Below are positions 33,753 through 42,046 of a DNA stretch of 64,000 nucleotides, piece after piece. The translations under genes and the position numbers were made by a program. Position 1 is the first letter of the stretch. The number at the start of each line of letters is the position of its first letter. The notes under the pieces were generated by a model that saw nothing but the letters and a program-made list of their open reading frames with translations, made no database searches and had not been told where the DNA came from. Source of the stretch: Levilactobacillus andaensis (GTDB lineage: Bacteria > Bacillota > Bacilli > Lactobacillales > Lactobacillaceae); the NCBI RefSeq assembly GCF_016861695.1, contig NZ_BOLP01000005.1:124001-188000 (forward strand), in the 5' to 3' direction.

Positions 33753-33937
33753 TGGTCGCGCTACGGCTGCCAGGGATTCCGCCTGCTGTGGGGACGCTTC
33801 AGCCTGGAAGAACACCAGGCTTCTCGCTCGCTTTTAAGCCGCAAAAAATGCGTCTCAAAAGTCGCCCATCTTGGTAGCTGTGAGCTATCAAGATTTCCAC
33901 GGCTGGCTACACCCCTGTCCTCCTCCGGCTCAGATTG
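33753..33937 (-). repeat. Family A structured repeat, copy A6
   Basis: Reverse-oriented element upstream of the acyltransferase gene. Hairpin 2 is TTGGTAGCT...AGCTATCAA, compensated relative to A2. Hairpin 4 is AGCCTGG...CCAGGCT, compensated relative to A3. Hairpin 3 has a G-U pair on the forward strand. Confidence 0.9.
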
Positions 33938-34143
33938 ATCACGACCACAAGAAGCATTTAAAGAAAGCCGCCATTCCTGCCAACGGAAATACCCACCATT
34001 CTCATACGCATAACGATTTTTCTACTATATAAGATATAAGCTGTAGCAGCTTTCACTTATCGACCGATAGGCAACACGTATATCAATTTTTCTCAAAATC
34101 ATCAGACAGGCTCAACAAAGCAAATCCTAAATTCATCGCAAAC

Positions 34144-34170
34144 AAAAAGACGGCTCACTGGCCGCCTTTA
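34144..34170 (-). terminator. Terminator after small membrane protein gene
   Basis: On the minus strand AGGCGGC pairs with GCCGTCT and is followed by TTTT. Confidence 0.75.
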
Positions 34171-34183
34171 TTTTGCCTATTAC

Positions 34184-34375
34184 TTAAGCTTCACGCTCAT
34201 TCTTTTTAGATGATTTTTCTAACCAGTTTTCAATGCTGTAGCAGGCTAACCCAAGGAACGCGAATACCAGTGGAAAAGCAATCCACAGCACCGACTTCAT
34301 TAGCATGAGTACCAAGCTCAATAACCCCACTGCCAGAACAACCAAGACGATCAAAGCAATCTTGTCTTTCGTCAT
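34184..34375 (-). CDS. Small membrane protein, 63 residues, unknown
   Basis: MTKDKIALIVLVVLAVGLLS begins a protein with two closely spaced membrane helices and a charged tail (KSSKKNEREA). I start it at ATG 34375, six bases after GGGGGAG; a TTG at 34390 overlaps that site. The family is not recognised. Confidence 0.65.
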   Translation of the reverse strand: MTKDKIALIVLVVLAVGLLSLVLMLMKSVLWIAFPLVFAFLGLACYSIENWLEKSSKKNEREA

Positions 34376-34490
34376 TTTAATCTCCCCCAAACTAAAGTTG
34401 TCACTTCATGGCCCCTAACCACAACCGTAGCTTACCAGAAAAAATGATTAACGACAATCATCTTGACCAAACTTAAGAAAGTTACTACCT

Positions 34491-35834
34491 TTACTTGCCA
34501 TTATCATGAGTGGGCTGAACTGTTGGGCGCTGCAGTCGTTGGAGTTGGCCCTTAAATTCTGGCGCGTAGAGTTCCTGGTCGGGATGAAAATCCGCCAACC
34601 GCTCGCTCAAGCCCACCGTGTAGTCGACTTGTTCACCGTGCTCGCCCTGATCCAATCCCAGGCGTTCCTCGGTCGCATCGACTCGCATTGGCGTCAGCCG
34701 CCGTAAAATTAAAATCAAGACGCTTCCCATCACGGCAACCAAGGCAATCGTGAAGCCGGTCGCCAATAGTTGAATGCCTAGCAGGTGCCAACCGCCACCG
34801 TAGGCCAGCCCATTTTGCGTAATCGTGGGGTTCACGGCCTTGGTCGCAAAGACTCCGGTCAAAATACTGCCGACGATGCCGCTCACCCCATGACAACCGA
34901 AGGCATCCAGCGCATCGTCCACGCCCAATCGTGGCTTCAACAGCTGAATAAACCCATAACTAGCCAACGTGGCCAGCGCGCCAATTGCCACGGACCCCAT
35001 GATGGTCACGTAACCGGCAGCTGGCGTAATGGCGACCAGCCCACAGAGTGTCCCGGTGCAGACCCCGACCAGAGTTGGCTTGCCCGTCGTCCAAATGTCT
35101 AAGAACATCCAGACGACCATGGCCGTCGCCGTTGCCACCGTACTGGTGAGGGCTGCTTGCATGGCGACCCCGTTAACGGCTAAGGCACTGCCCGCGTTGA
35201 AGCCGTACCAGCCGATCCATAAGATGGCCGTTCCCAACAGTACCCACGGTAAATTGTAGTGTTGCGTTGGGATATCCTTTGCCAACCGCGGTCCCAGCCA
35301 AGCTGACAAGACCAGCGCTGTGACCCCGGCGTTGATGTGAACGACCGTCCCGCCGGCGAAGTCCAGCACACCCAATTTGGCCAGCCAACCAGCCGGGCTC
35401 CAGACCAAATGGACCATCGGGTAATAGATCAATATGGACCACAAAACCAGAAAAGTCAGGAGAAACTTGAAGCGAATCCGGCCGACCACCGCCCCGACGA
35501 ACAGTGCCGGGGTAATGATGGCAAACATCATTTGAAATAGGGAGTAGACTCCCACTGGAATATGGGTGGCCGTTAAGCTCGTCAATTTGATACCGGCCAT
35601 AAACGCGTGGTTCAAATTCCCTATAATCCCACCAATATTGCCGGAAAAGGCTAGTGTGTAGCCCAGAAATACCCAGAGTAAGATTGCGACCCCAGTCATA
35701 ATGAAGACCGACAACATCGTGTTGACCACGTTTTTCTCGGACACCAGACCACCATAGAAGAAAGCCAGCCCCGGAGTCATGAATAAAACTAAAATGCTCG
35801 CGATAATGACAAATGCCGTATTTGCAAGATTCAT
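34491..35834 (-). CDS. amtB: Ammonium transporter
   Basis: A 447-residue channel of the Amt/MEP/Rh family with about 11 membrane helices. Typical parts are GLAFFYGGLVSEKN near the N-terminus, GTVVHINAGV and DALDAFGCHGVSGIVGSILT, which include the pore His and gate regions. ATG 35834 follows GAGAGGG; upstream in-frame codons lack a ribosome site. The usual partner glnK (PII) is not adjacent. The C-terminal 45 residues are hydrophilic and may mediate PII contact. Confidence 0.93.
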   Translation of the reverse strand: MNLANTAFVIIASILVLFMTPGLAFFYGGLVSEKNVVNTMLSVFIMTGVAILLWVFLGYTLAFSGNIGGIIGNLNHAFMAGIKLTSLTATHIPVGVYSLFQMMFAIITPALFVGAVVGRIRFKFLLTFLVLWSILIYYPMVHLVWSPAGWLAKLGVLDFAGGTVVHINAGVTALVLSAWLGPRLAKDIPTQHYNLPWVLLGTAILWIGWYGFNAGSALAVNGVAMQAALTSTVATATAMVVWMFLDIWTTGKPTLVGVCTGTLCGLVAITPAAGYVTIMGSVAIGALATLASYGFIQLLKPRLGVDDALDAFGCHGVSGIVGSILTGVFATKAVNPTITQNGLAYGGGWHLLGIQLLATGFTIALVAVMGSVLILILRRLTPMRVDATEERLGLDQGEHGEQVDYTVGLSERLADFHPDQELYAPEFKGQLQRLQRPTVQPTHDNGK

Positions 35835-36231
35835 TAGCGACGCCCTCTCTTTGCCTTTGATGTTAGAAATTATAACACCGGTTTTCAGAAAAAACAGGGA
35901 AATCTCTTCAAAACGACCTCGTTTGCCGGGTAATTTAACGAACAAAAGGACGTGCTAGCCTTTAGCTAACGCGATTCGCGTGCATTCCCCGTTTTAATGT
36001 TAGATTTTGTGACGTTAACCATCATTTACCAGCTAAGGTCCCGCTAAGTACCCACCCTGCTTTGTGGCCCACTTTCTAGCGCAATCATTTGTTGCTTAAC
36101 AGTGCAATGCTGATCTGTGTCTAAAAAAGACAGCCGAACGGTTAGCTTGTGAGCTTTAGTGTGATCAGAAATTAAGCGCAACAAGTTGCCTACTTATCCC
36201 ATGTCTCGGCACCATAATAGTCAAAAATAAG
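35835..36231. other. Intergenic spacer upstream of amtB, no gene seen
   Basis: About 400 bases with mixed composition. It should contain the amtB promoter, but no clear boxes were identified. One open frame entering from 36414 runs through a terminator hairpin and is not considered real. Confidence 0.5.
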
Positions 36232-36272
36232 AATGGTTCTTACAGAACTTTTGAAATTCTGTAAGAACCATT
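36232..36272 (-). terminator. Terminator after 104-residue gene
   Basis: ATGGTTCTTACAGAA pairs perfectly with TTCTGTAAGAACCAT, and the minus strand continues TCTTATTTTTG. Confidence 0.8.
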
Positions 36273-36358
36273 TTGGGGTTATACCCCAATTTCTTTCAAA
36301 TCCAAGCTCATTCATCAACACGAGTTGACGCAGAATGCCACCAATTGCATCTATAACT

Positions 36359-36673
36359 TCAATGTTTCTTTTGCGATTGTTTCTTGATCCGTTCTTTTTC
36401 CGAATTATATCCACGAATAAATCCGCTGATCTCAGAAGCTTTGTTATCCGTAATTTTATTCACAACATCAATTGTCAACTCTGGATACGCTGCAAATGTC
36501 CCGCTCTTTTGATAATCGCTTTGGGCTTTTTGGACGCCCATTTCAAAATCGGTCAGATTAGATTGTTGAGTCTTCTCGGTTTTCCAAGAAGTATAGGCAG
36601 TTTTGGCATCATCATAGTTTCCCGCTTCATAATTCTCTTTCACATAATTATGGATATCTTTCAGCATACTCAT
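36359..36673 (-). CDS. Hypothetical protein, 104 residues
   Basis: A hydrophilic, helical, lysine-rich protein (DIHNYVKENYEAGNYDDAKT, then SGFIRGYNSEKERIKKQSQK) without signal peptide or membrane helix. I do not recognise a family. The ribosome site is poor (GGGCGGGTACG). The region is markedly A/T-rich, as is the neighbouring spacer, consistent with acquired DNA. A good terminator follows 90 bases downstream. Confidence 0.55.
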   Translation of the reverse strand: MSMLKDIHNYVKENYEAGNYDDAKTAYTSWKTEKTQQSNLTDFEMGVQKAQSDYQKSGTFAAYPELTIDVVNKITDNKASEISGFIRGYNSEKERIKKQSQKKH

Positions 36674-36948
36674 CGTACCCGCCCACTTTCTGAGTTTCTA
36701 AACACATCTACCACACTCACGCTAGGTGCTTCTCAACTAATTTATCGCTAACCAGCTTGTAATGGATCTTCAATTACCGTAATCAAAAAGTTTTCACTAT
36801 CTATTTGCATGACTATAATCAAAAATTCCGCAAAATTCAAAAGATAAGCGTGAACGACTATAGTTAGGGTGGATTACCATCTAAACATCATCCAAATAGT
36901 TGCAAATTAAAGTGGCAGTCTAACTCTCTAAAAAATAGCAATCAGGCC

Positions 36949-37045
36949 GCATCTGACGGTCGACAAGGCGACTCAACCGCTATGTTGCCTAGTTTTAGGA
37001 ACACAATTGTTGTTAGAACTGACATGAGCCGTACTTTGGAACTTT
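36949..37045 (+). repeat. Degenerate 3' end of a family B repeat, copy B4
   Basis: GCATCTGACGGTCGACAAGG resembles the 3' end of family B (CATATCTGGCGGCCGGTAAGG). It is followed by ATGTTGCCTAGTTTTAG and GTACTTTGGAACTTT, which also follow copy B2 at 41182-41250. The 5' part is lost. This shows that full-length family B extends about 70 bases beyond the AAGGCG end. Confidence 0.6.
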
Positions 37046-37091
37046 CTTTAGTCAAATAGATCGATTACCAACAACAGCTATTTTAGAACCC

Positions 37092-37142
37092 AAAAAGCCA
37101 GTCTTAAGACTTCGACAACGTCAAAATCTTAAAACTGGCTTT
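37092..37142 (-). terminator. Terminator after HIT gene
   Basis: On the minus strand AAAGCCAGTTTTAAGA pairs with TCTTAAGACTGGCTTT and continues TTTGGG. Confidence 0.85.
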
Positions 37143-37160
37143 CACCATTTCTTAAATTAT

Positions 37161-37535
37161 TTACCACTTACGCACAGCCCGCGGAATCATCTTGCGAATG
37201 CCGCCGCGTGGATCCTTCACGTCGCCTTCATAGCGTGGAATCAGGTGAATGTGCGCGTGCTGAACCGTCTGTCCAGCCGCCGCATTCACGTTGATACCGA
37301 TGTTATAGCCGGCCGGATGAAATTTATCATCCAGGAAGTCCTTGGCAACAAACGTTAAGGCGTCCATCGCCTGTCGCGTTTCCGCTGGCACGTCAAAGTA
37401 CGTGGCGTAGTGTTGCTTGGGCACGATCAGCAGATGGCCCTTGCGCACGGGATGCAAGTCCCAGAACGCCTTGGCCAGCTCATTTTCTAAAACCAGCTCG
37501 TCTTTTTGACAAAAAATACAATCTGCTTTAATCAT
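37161..37535 (-). CDS. HIT family nucleotide-binding protein
   Basis: A 124-residue histidine triad hydrolase. The triad is QHAHIHLIP (His93, His95, His97), and the N-terminal CIFCQK zinc-type pair is present. HIT proteins cleave nucleoside phosphoramidates or dinucleoside polyphosphates. The gene begins five bases after the rRNA methyltransferase stop codon and is co-transcribed with it. Confidence 0.93.
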   Translation of the reverse strand: MIKADCIFCQKDELVLENELAKAFWDLHPVRKGHLLIVPKQHYATYFDVPAETRQAMDALTFVAKDFLDDKFHPAGYNIGINVNAAAGQTVQHAHIHLIPRYEGDVKDPRGGIRKMIPRAVRKW

Positions 37536-37540
37536 GCGAC

Positions 37541-38683
37541 CTACTCCTTATGACGTGGCTTGCGCTTTCCCCAGAACTGGAAGTAATCGGTCCGTAACGC
37601 CCCGTTGTACAGTTTCCGTGTCTTCGTGGCCTTTTGACCGTAGAAGTGTTCAAATTCCAAGTCGGCCGTCAAAATGTACTTCGACCAGTCCGTCAGTGGC
37701 TTGAAGACCTGACCCATTTGCTTGTAGAGTTCCCGCACACTGGCTTGGTCGCTCAACCGTTCCCCATATGGTGGGTTAGCGACGATGACCCCGTCTTCGA
37801 GGTCCGTCTTGAAGTCTTGCACAGCTAGTTGGCTAAATGAAATATCTTGTGACAAGCCGGCCTCTTGAGCGTTTCGCTTAGCAATTTCGACCATGTTCTC
37901 ATCGATATCGGAACCGAAGATCTGGAGTGGCGTGTCGTAATCGGCCTTGGCATCGGCTTCATCACGCACCTTGTCACTCAGCTCTTGGGGCACCCAATCC
38001 CAGCTCTCACAGGTGAAGTCTCGGTTGAACCCAGGGGCCAAGTTGCGGCCGATCATGGCTGCTTCGATGGGAATCGTTCCGGACCCACAAACGGGATCCC
38101 AGAATGGCATATTCTTGTGCCAACTCGTCAGCGCAATCAACGCAGCGGCCATGTTTTCCTTCAGTGGCGCGCTCCCTTTACCGACCCGGTAGCCACGCTT
38201 AAAGAGACTTGACCCAGTCGTATCCAGCGTCAACATCACGTGATCCTTGTCGATCATAACTTCCAACGGATAGATTGCCCCGGTTTCAGGCATCCGTGTC
38301 CGCCGGTGATAAACAGCCGCCAGCTTCGTCGCAACAGCCTTCTTCACGATGGCCTGCGCGTCCGGCACACTATGTAACTGTGACTTCTTTGAACGACCCT
38401 CGACAGGGAATGCGGCGTCCATGGGCAGCAGTTCATCCCAGGCCACGGCTTTCGTGGCTTCGAACAGTTCATCAAAGGTCACGGCATCAAATTCGGCCAC
38501 GATGATCCGTACCCGGTCGGCCGTCCGTAGCCAGAGGTTGGCCCGTAAAATATCTTCAATGGTCCCATCGAACCGCACCCGGCCATTTTCGACCTGCGTC
38601 TCGTATCCTAGGTCACGTAATTCGCGGCCCGCAATGGCTTCGATCCCACTAGCGGTTGCTGCGTATAAATGAAATTTCTTCAT
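37541..38683 (-). CDS. THUMP-domain class I RNA methyltransferase (RlmL/YpsC-like)
   Basis: A 380-residue enzyme with an N-terminal ferredoxin-like/THUMP RNA-binding region (about 1-155) and a Rossmann methyltransferase domain with DPVCGSGT (196-203) and the catalytic NPPYG (303-307) of N2-guanine methyltransferases. It corresponds to YpsC, whose E. coli relative RlmL makes m2G2445 in 23S rRNA. ATG 38683 follows AAGGAGG. Its place next to rnpB and gpsB is conserved in Firmicutes. Confidence 0.93.
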   Translation of the reverse strand: MKKFHLYAATASGIEAIAGRELRDLGYETQVENGRVRFDGTIEDILRANLWLRTADRVRIIVAEFDAVTFDELFEATKAVAWDELLPMDAAFPVEGRSKKSQLHSVPDAQAIVKKAVATKLAAVYHRRTRMPETGAIYPLEVMIDKDHVMLTLDTTGSSLFKRGYRVGKGSAPLKENMAAALIALTSWHKNMPFWDPVCGSGTIPIEAAMIGRNLAPGFNRDFTCESWDWVPQELSDKVRDEADAKADYDTPLQIFGSDIDENMVEIAKRNAQEAGLSQDISFSQLAVQDFKTDLEDGVIVANPPYGERLSDQASVRELYKQMGQVFKPLTDWSKYILTADLEFEHFYGQKATKTRKLYNGALRTDYFQFWGKRKPRHKE

Positions 38684-38866
38684 AAAGTCCTCCTTGGTTA
38701 AACAAGTTTGTTTACTAATCTGCAATCAATTCCGTCACGCTGCAAATGCCTTTCTCAGCAGGTTTACAACATGCGGTGCAACTGAATCCTTGAATGGCTG
38801 CTACGGTGAAAACTCAGCTTTAACTTCACCTTATCAGCCGGGGGCAATTAACCCAATTATAGCTAC

Positions 38867-38893
38867 AAAAAAAGGTGGGAGCAAGCTCCCACC
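38867..38893 (-). terminator. Terminator of rnpB
   Basis: GGTGGGAGC pairs with GCTCCCACC around a two-base gap and is followed by TTTTTTT on the minus strand. Confidence 0.92.
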
Positions 38894-38897
38894 CACC

Positions 38898-39302
38898 TGA
38901 CATGGTGTAAATCCCTGTAAGCCATGTTTTGTACCGCTCAATCGTTTCAGGCAAACGACCAAGTGGCAGTAATCATCTATCTCGAGAGTTTCCTCTCCCC
39001 CCACATTTCGTTCATTTCCATATGTGAAGCGCCCCTACCAAAAGTTTGGGTTGCCCGCTCGAGGGGTTTACCGCGTTCCACCGCCTAAGTTTCCTTAGAC
39101 GTATCGTCACTGTGGCACTTTTCAGGGATACTAGGACATAGCCGAAGCCTTAGTCGTTTTTTCCCGCCGTAACGCTATTGCTAACGTCCCCCGGCTTATT
39201 TTTTCACCGAGCACGAACACTACAGACATCTCAGTCTGTGCGAGCATGGACTTTCCTCAGCCGACATAAGCCGACCGCGATTACTCAGGATTTACACCAG
39301 TC
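38898..39302 (-). ncRNA. rnpB: RNase P RNA, bacterial type B
   Basis: The minus strand carries the universal RNase P RNA core: GAGGAAAGTCCATGCTC in the 5' half, AGTGCCACAGTGACG, GGAACGCGGTAAACCCC, and ACAAAACATGGCTTACAG near the 3' end. The outer P1 helix is GGTGTAAATCC with GGGATTTACACC. The arrangement matches the type B RNA of Bacillus and lactobacilli. It lies between gpsB and the ypsC-like gene, the conserved position. The ends are estimated from P1. Confidence 0.97.
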
Positions 39303-39311
39303 TTTATAATT

Positions 39312-39665
39312 CTACAAACGATGTGACTCGTTTGGATCATTATCTAATTGTGAACCGAAAACGTGCCGTTCCAAATTGGATAGCCGCTTCAAAATGTCCA
39401 TGTTGGTGACATTTGAAGTTGCTGAGCTAGTCGTTGATGCTGCCGGCTGACTGCCGCCCACTTGCACTTGCTTCGTGAGTTCGTCAACCTTTGCCAATAA
39501 CCGTTCGTTTTCTTCTTGAAGCCGTTGATTCTCCTTCACAAAGGTGTCGTAATCCTTAATGACGTTGTCTAAGAAGCTGTCAACGTCATCGGGATCGTAA
39601 CCACGCATTTTCTGACGAAATTGCTTTTGCAAAATTTCCTTGGGAGTAAAATTAACGTTTTCCAT
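39312..39665 (-). CDS. gpsB: Cell division regulator GpsB
   Basis: A 117-residue DivIVA-like protein. The N-terminal domain has [20 protein letters not shown], the membrane and PBP-binding region, then a coiled coil (about 30-70), a low-complexity link rich in Ser and Thr, and a C-terminal helical bundle ([17 protein letters not shown]). GpsB shuttles PBP1 between division site and side wall; pbp1A is encoded nearby. Confidence 0.95.
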   Translation of the reverse strand: MENVNFTPKEILQKQFRQKMRGYDPDDVDSFLDNVIKDYDTFVKENQRLQEENERLLAKVDELTKQVQVGGSQPAASTTSSATSNVTNMDILKRLSNLERHVFGSQLDNDPNESHRL

Positions 39666-39720
39666 TGATCATTACACCTCGTTATCGTAATCAAACCGGC
39701 GATATCTATAATACCAGTTT

Positions 39721-40290
39721 TTACTCGAATTGGGAACCATTATTTAAATTTTCTTGATATTCGTTGGCACTTTCTTCTAACCAGTCCATGTCAACCAACG
39801 TCAAAGGGTACGCGTGGCGCTCTTGATAGCGCTTTACGGCCTCGTAATCATATTTCGGTTTTCCTTCGACTTCTAAATCATAAACCATGACAGCCTCATC
39901 CGTATGGGTCAACATAAATTCTTGATAGTTTCTTAACTGTTGGGGCCCATGATAAGGTTGCTCACTAACCGACTGGTGAAAATCAACGTGACTGGTCACC
40001 GCGGCGTATTGCGCTTGGTTGGCCTCGTTCCAGTTGTTGCCAAACTCAGCAAACGGCGTCATCACGGCCACCTTCAGCTCTGGATAGTCCGCTTTTAGTT
40101 CAATGCCGACCTCAGCAGCCCACTGTTCAACGCCTAGCTGACCACCCGTGATCAACCAGTCCGTGCCGTTTTCCACCTTACCGATCAGTAATTTTTTCAA
40201 TGTATCCTTGATGACCAGTAGCTTTGGGTCCTGATTGCCAAAGGTGCCCAATTCGTAACTACGGTAACCTGTTAACCATAACCGACTCAA
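39721..40290 (-). CDS. ypsA: YpsA-like SLOG family protein (DUF1273)
   Basis: A 189-residue protein of the SLOG/DprA-like Rossmann superfamily. The N-terminal LWLTGYRSYELG, the central ITGGQLGVEQWAAEVG and FAEFGNNWNEANQ match YpsA, a protein linked to cell division in Firmicutes. The likely start is TTG 40290, seven bases after AGGGAGG, which fits the usual MxxLxxTGYK N-terminus; an ATG at 40320 lies before that site. It is upstream of gpsB, as in Bacillus. Confidence 0.88.
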   Translation of the reverse strand: MSRLWLTGYRSYELGTFGNQDPKLLVIKDTLKKLLIGKVENGTDWLITGGQLGVEQWAAEVGIELKADYPELKVAVMTPFAEFGNNWNEANQAQYAAVTSHVDFHQSVSEQPYHGPQQLRNYQEFMLTHTDEAVMVYDLEVEGKPKYDYEAVKRYQERHAYPLTLVDMDWLEESANEYQENLNNGSQFE

Positions 40291-40336
40291 TCGGCCACCT
40301 CCCTTTTTCCCCTGGAACATCTGACTATCTTAAAAT

Positions 40337-40532
40337 TTCCGCACTGCGGCTGCCAGGGATTCCGCCTGCCATGGGGAACGACTCCAGCCTGAGAATCGGG
40401 CTTCCGTCTCGCCTCAAAGCCACGAAAAACGCGTGTCTCCGAGGTCGTCCCACGATGTAAGCCAGGAAAATACCCTGACTAACATCGTCGACACGGCTGG
40501 CTACATCCCTGGCCGCCTCCGGCTCTGATTGT
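40337..40532 (-). repeat. Family A structured repeat, copy A7
   Basis: Reverse-oriented element immediately upstream of ypsA. It belongs to the same subgroup as A1 and A11, with hairpin 2 GACGATGTTAG...TTACATCGT. On the forward strand hairpin 3 is CCTCGGAG with CTTTGAGG, using two G-U pairs. It is divergent to B2. Confidence 0.88.
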
Positions 40533-40998
40533 GCTCCTCCATAATCAAATTCTGGACTCGCAACACATCATCTATATATCAAGGCTACCATAGTGGACTG
40601 AGCAGTCAGTAACTATGTACTCAAACACTTTATTTCACTCAATCAACAGGTAACATAGAAGAAGCTATCACCACATAAGTTAAACAGGTGGTCTCCATCA
40701 GAGATATACCTACTAGAGTCGCTACAGTAGTCATACACCCGATTTCTAAACAAATTTGAAAAAAACTTGCCAGACACGATGACCAACTAGGGACTAATTA
40801 GCTTAAGTCGTAGTCTTCTTCTAGTTTAGCGAAAAATAGGCCTTTGAGCAAATAAATTACAGGATAACCGGTACATTAGTAGAAAAAAAGTGTAAATATC
40901 CAGAGAAAATGGCAGTTAAACTACCAAACACCCCATATCCTATGAAAGATAACTGGTAAATGTATGAGCTCTCTCTATCACGGCTTCTACTAAGAAAA
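40533..40998. other. Intergenic spacer between A7 and B2, no gene seen
   Basis: About 465 A/T-rich bases without a credible reading frame. No terminator or clear promoter was identified. Confidence 0.55.
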
Positions 40999-41250
40999 CA
41001 CTGTGTAAGCCGAGAGGTCGGCAGATATGGGCTCAGGCGCGTCGTTCTACTTAGTCAGTAAGCGAACTTCTTACTGGCTTAGTAGAAAACCAAGCTTGAA
41101 GACTCGGCTCTTCCGAGGCTTCAAGTTGCGTTCGCACCGTTCCAGCCCATATCTGCCGGCCGGTAAGGCGAAGGGCCCACCATGTTGCCTAGTTTTAGTC
41201 CCATTGTTATTGCTAGAACAGGATTGTTTGGTACTTTGAAATTTTCAGCC
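40999..41250 (+). repeat. Family B structured repeat, copy B2, with extended 3' end
   Basis: Forward-oriented family B element. Core 40999-41176: terminal stem CAGATATGGGCT/AGCCCATATCTG, hairpin 2 TCTACTTAG...CTTAGTAGA, hairpin 3 CTTGAAG...CTTCAAG. The following 70 bases (ATGTTGCCTAGTTTTAG to TACTTTGAAATTTT) are shared with the remnant B4 and in part with B3, so they belong to the full element. Confidence 0.85.
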
Positions 41251-41397
41251 TTTAATTAAATTCCGTTTAAATTCAAGCAAAATCACCGTCTCAACCGGTT
41301 TTAGGAGTTTTTATTTCTGGGTCAGCTTGGTATAATGTCAATAACTGGGCCACAAACTGAAAGCTGCGGTTTTCAAGCGAAGGAGTGTGAGGAGTCG

Positions 41398-42000
41398 ATG
41401 ACTATTCGGTATCCCAATGGGAATGCCTATCAAGCACCAACAGCAAAGACGGGGCCCAAGTTCCCTAGCACCTACACAAACTATGGTAAACGTGGAATGA
41501 CGCTGGAAGAGGAACTCAACGAAAGTAATACTTACTATGAAACCAATGGGCTGGCCGTCGTGCACAAGAAACCGACCCCCATTCGGATCGTTAAGGTCGA
41601 TTACCCCAAACGGAGTGCAGCCGTCATCAAGGAAGCCTACTTCAGTACCGCTTCCACGACCGACTACAATGGTGTTTATCAGGGCCATTACCTGGACTTT
41701 GACGCTAAAGAGACCCGCAACAAGGGCTCATTTCCGCTCAAGAACTTCCATCAACACCAGATCGACCACATGCGGGCTTGCACGGCTCAAGGCGGTATCT
41801 GTTTTGCCATTATTAAATTCGTCGAGCGCCAAGAGGTCTTCCTCTACCGAGCGAGCGACCTCTTTACCTTCTGGGACGAACAAGCCACCGGTGGTCGCAA
41901 ATCCATCCCCTATTCGGAAATTGCGGCGCACGGCATCAACATCCCCGTTGGCCTACAGCCCCCGATTCCATATCTCAAAGCCGTGGATCAGCTTCTCTGA
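41398..42000 (+). CDS. recU: Holliday junction resolvase RecU
   Basis: A 200-residue nuclease that resolves four-way junctions in recombination and chromosome segregation. Visible are the N-terminal stalk with NYGKRGMTLEEELNESN, the catalytic GHYLDFDAKETRNKGSFPLK with the Asp-Glu-x-Lys core, and FHQHQIDHM. ATG 41398 follows GAGGAG; 21 in-frame codons upstream lack a site. The recU-pbp1A pair is a conserved operon in Firmicutes. Confidence 0.95.
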   Translation: MTIRYPNGNAYQAPTAKTGPKFPSTYTNYGKRGMTLEEELNESNTYYETNGLAVVHKKPTPIRIVKVDYPKRSAAVIKEAYFSTASTTDYNGVYQGHYLDFDAKETRNKGSFPLKNFHQHQIDHMRACTAQGGICFAIIKFVERQEVFLYRASDLFTFWDEQATGGRKSIPYSEIAAHGINIPVGLQPPIPYLKAVDQLL

Positions 42001-42046
42001 GTTTACATAGTAGAAGCGAACACGTTTAAACGCAAAGGAGATTACC

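Noticed and set aside
36190-36414. 74-residue minus-strand frame
   Set aside because: It runs straight through a perfect terminator hairpin and overlaps the 104-residue gene; no ribosome site.
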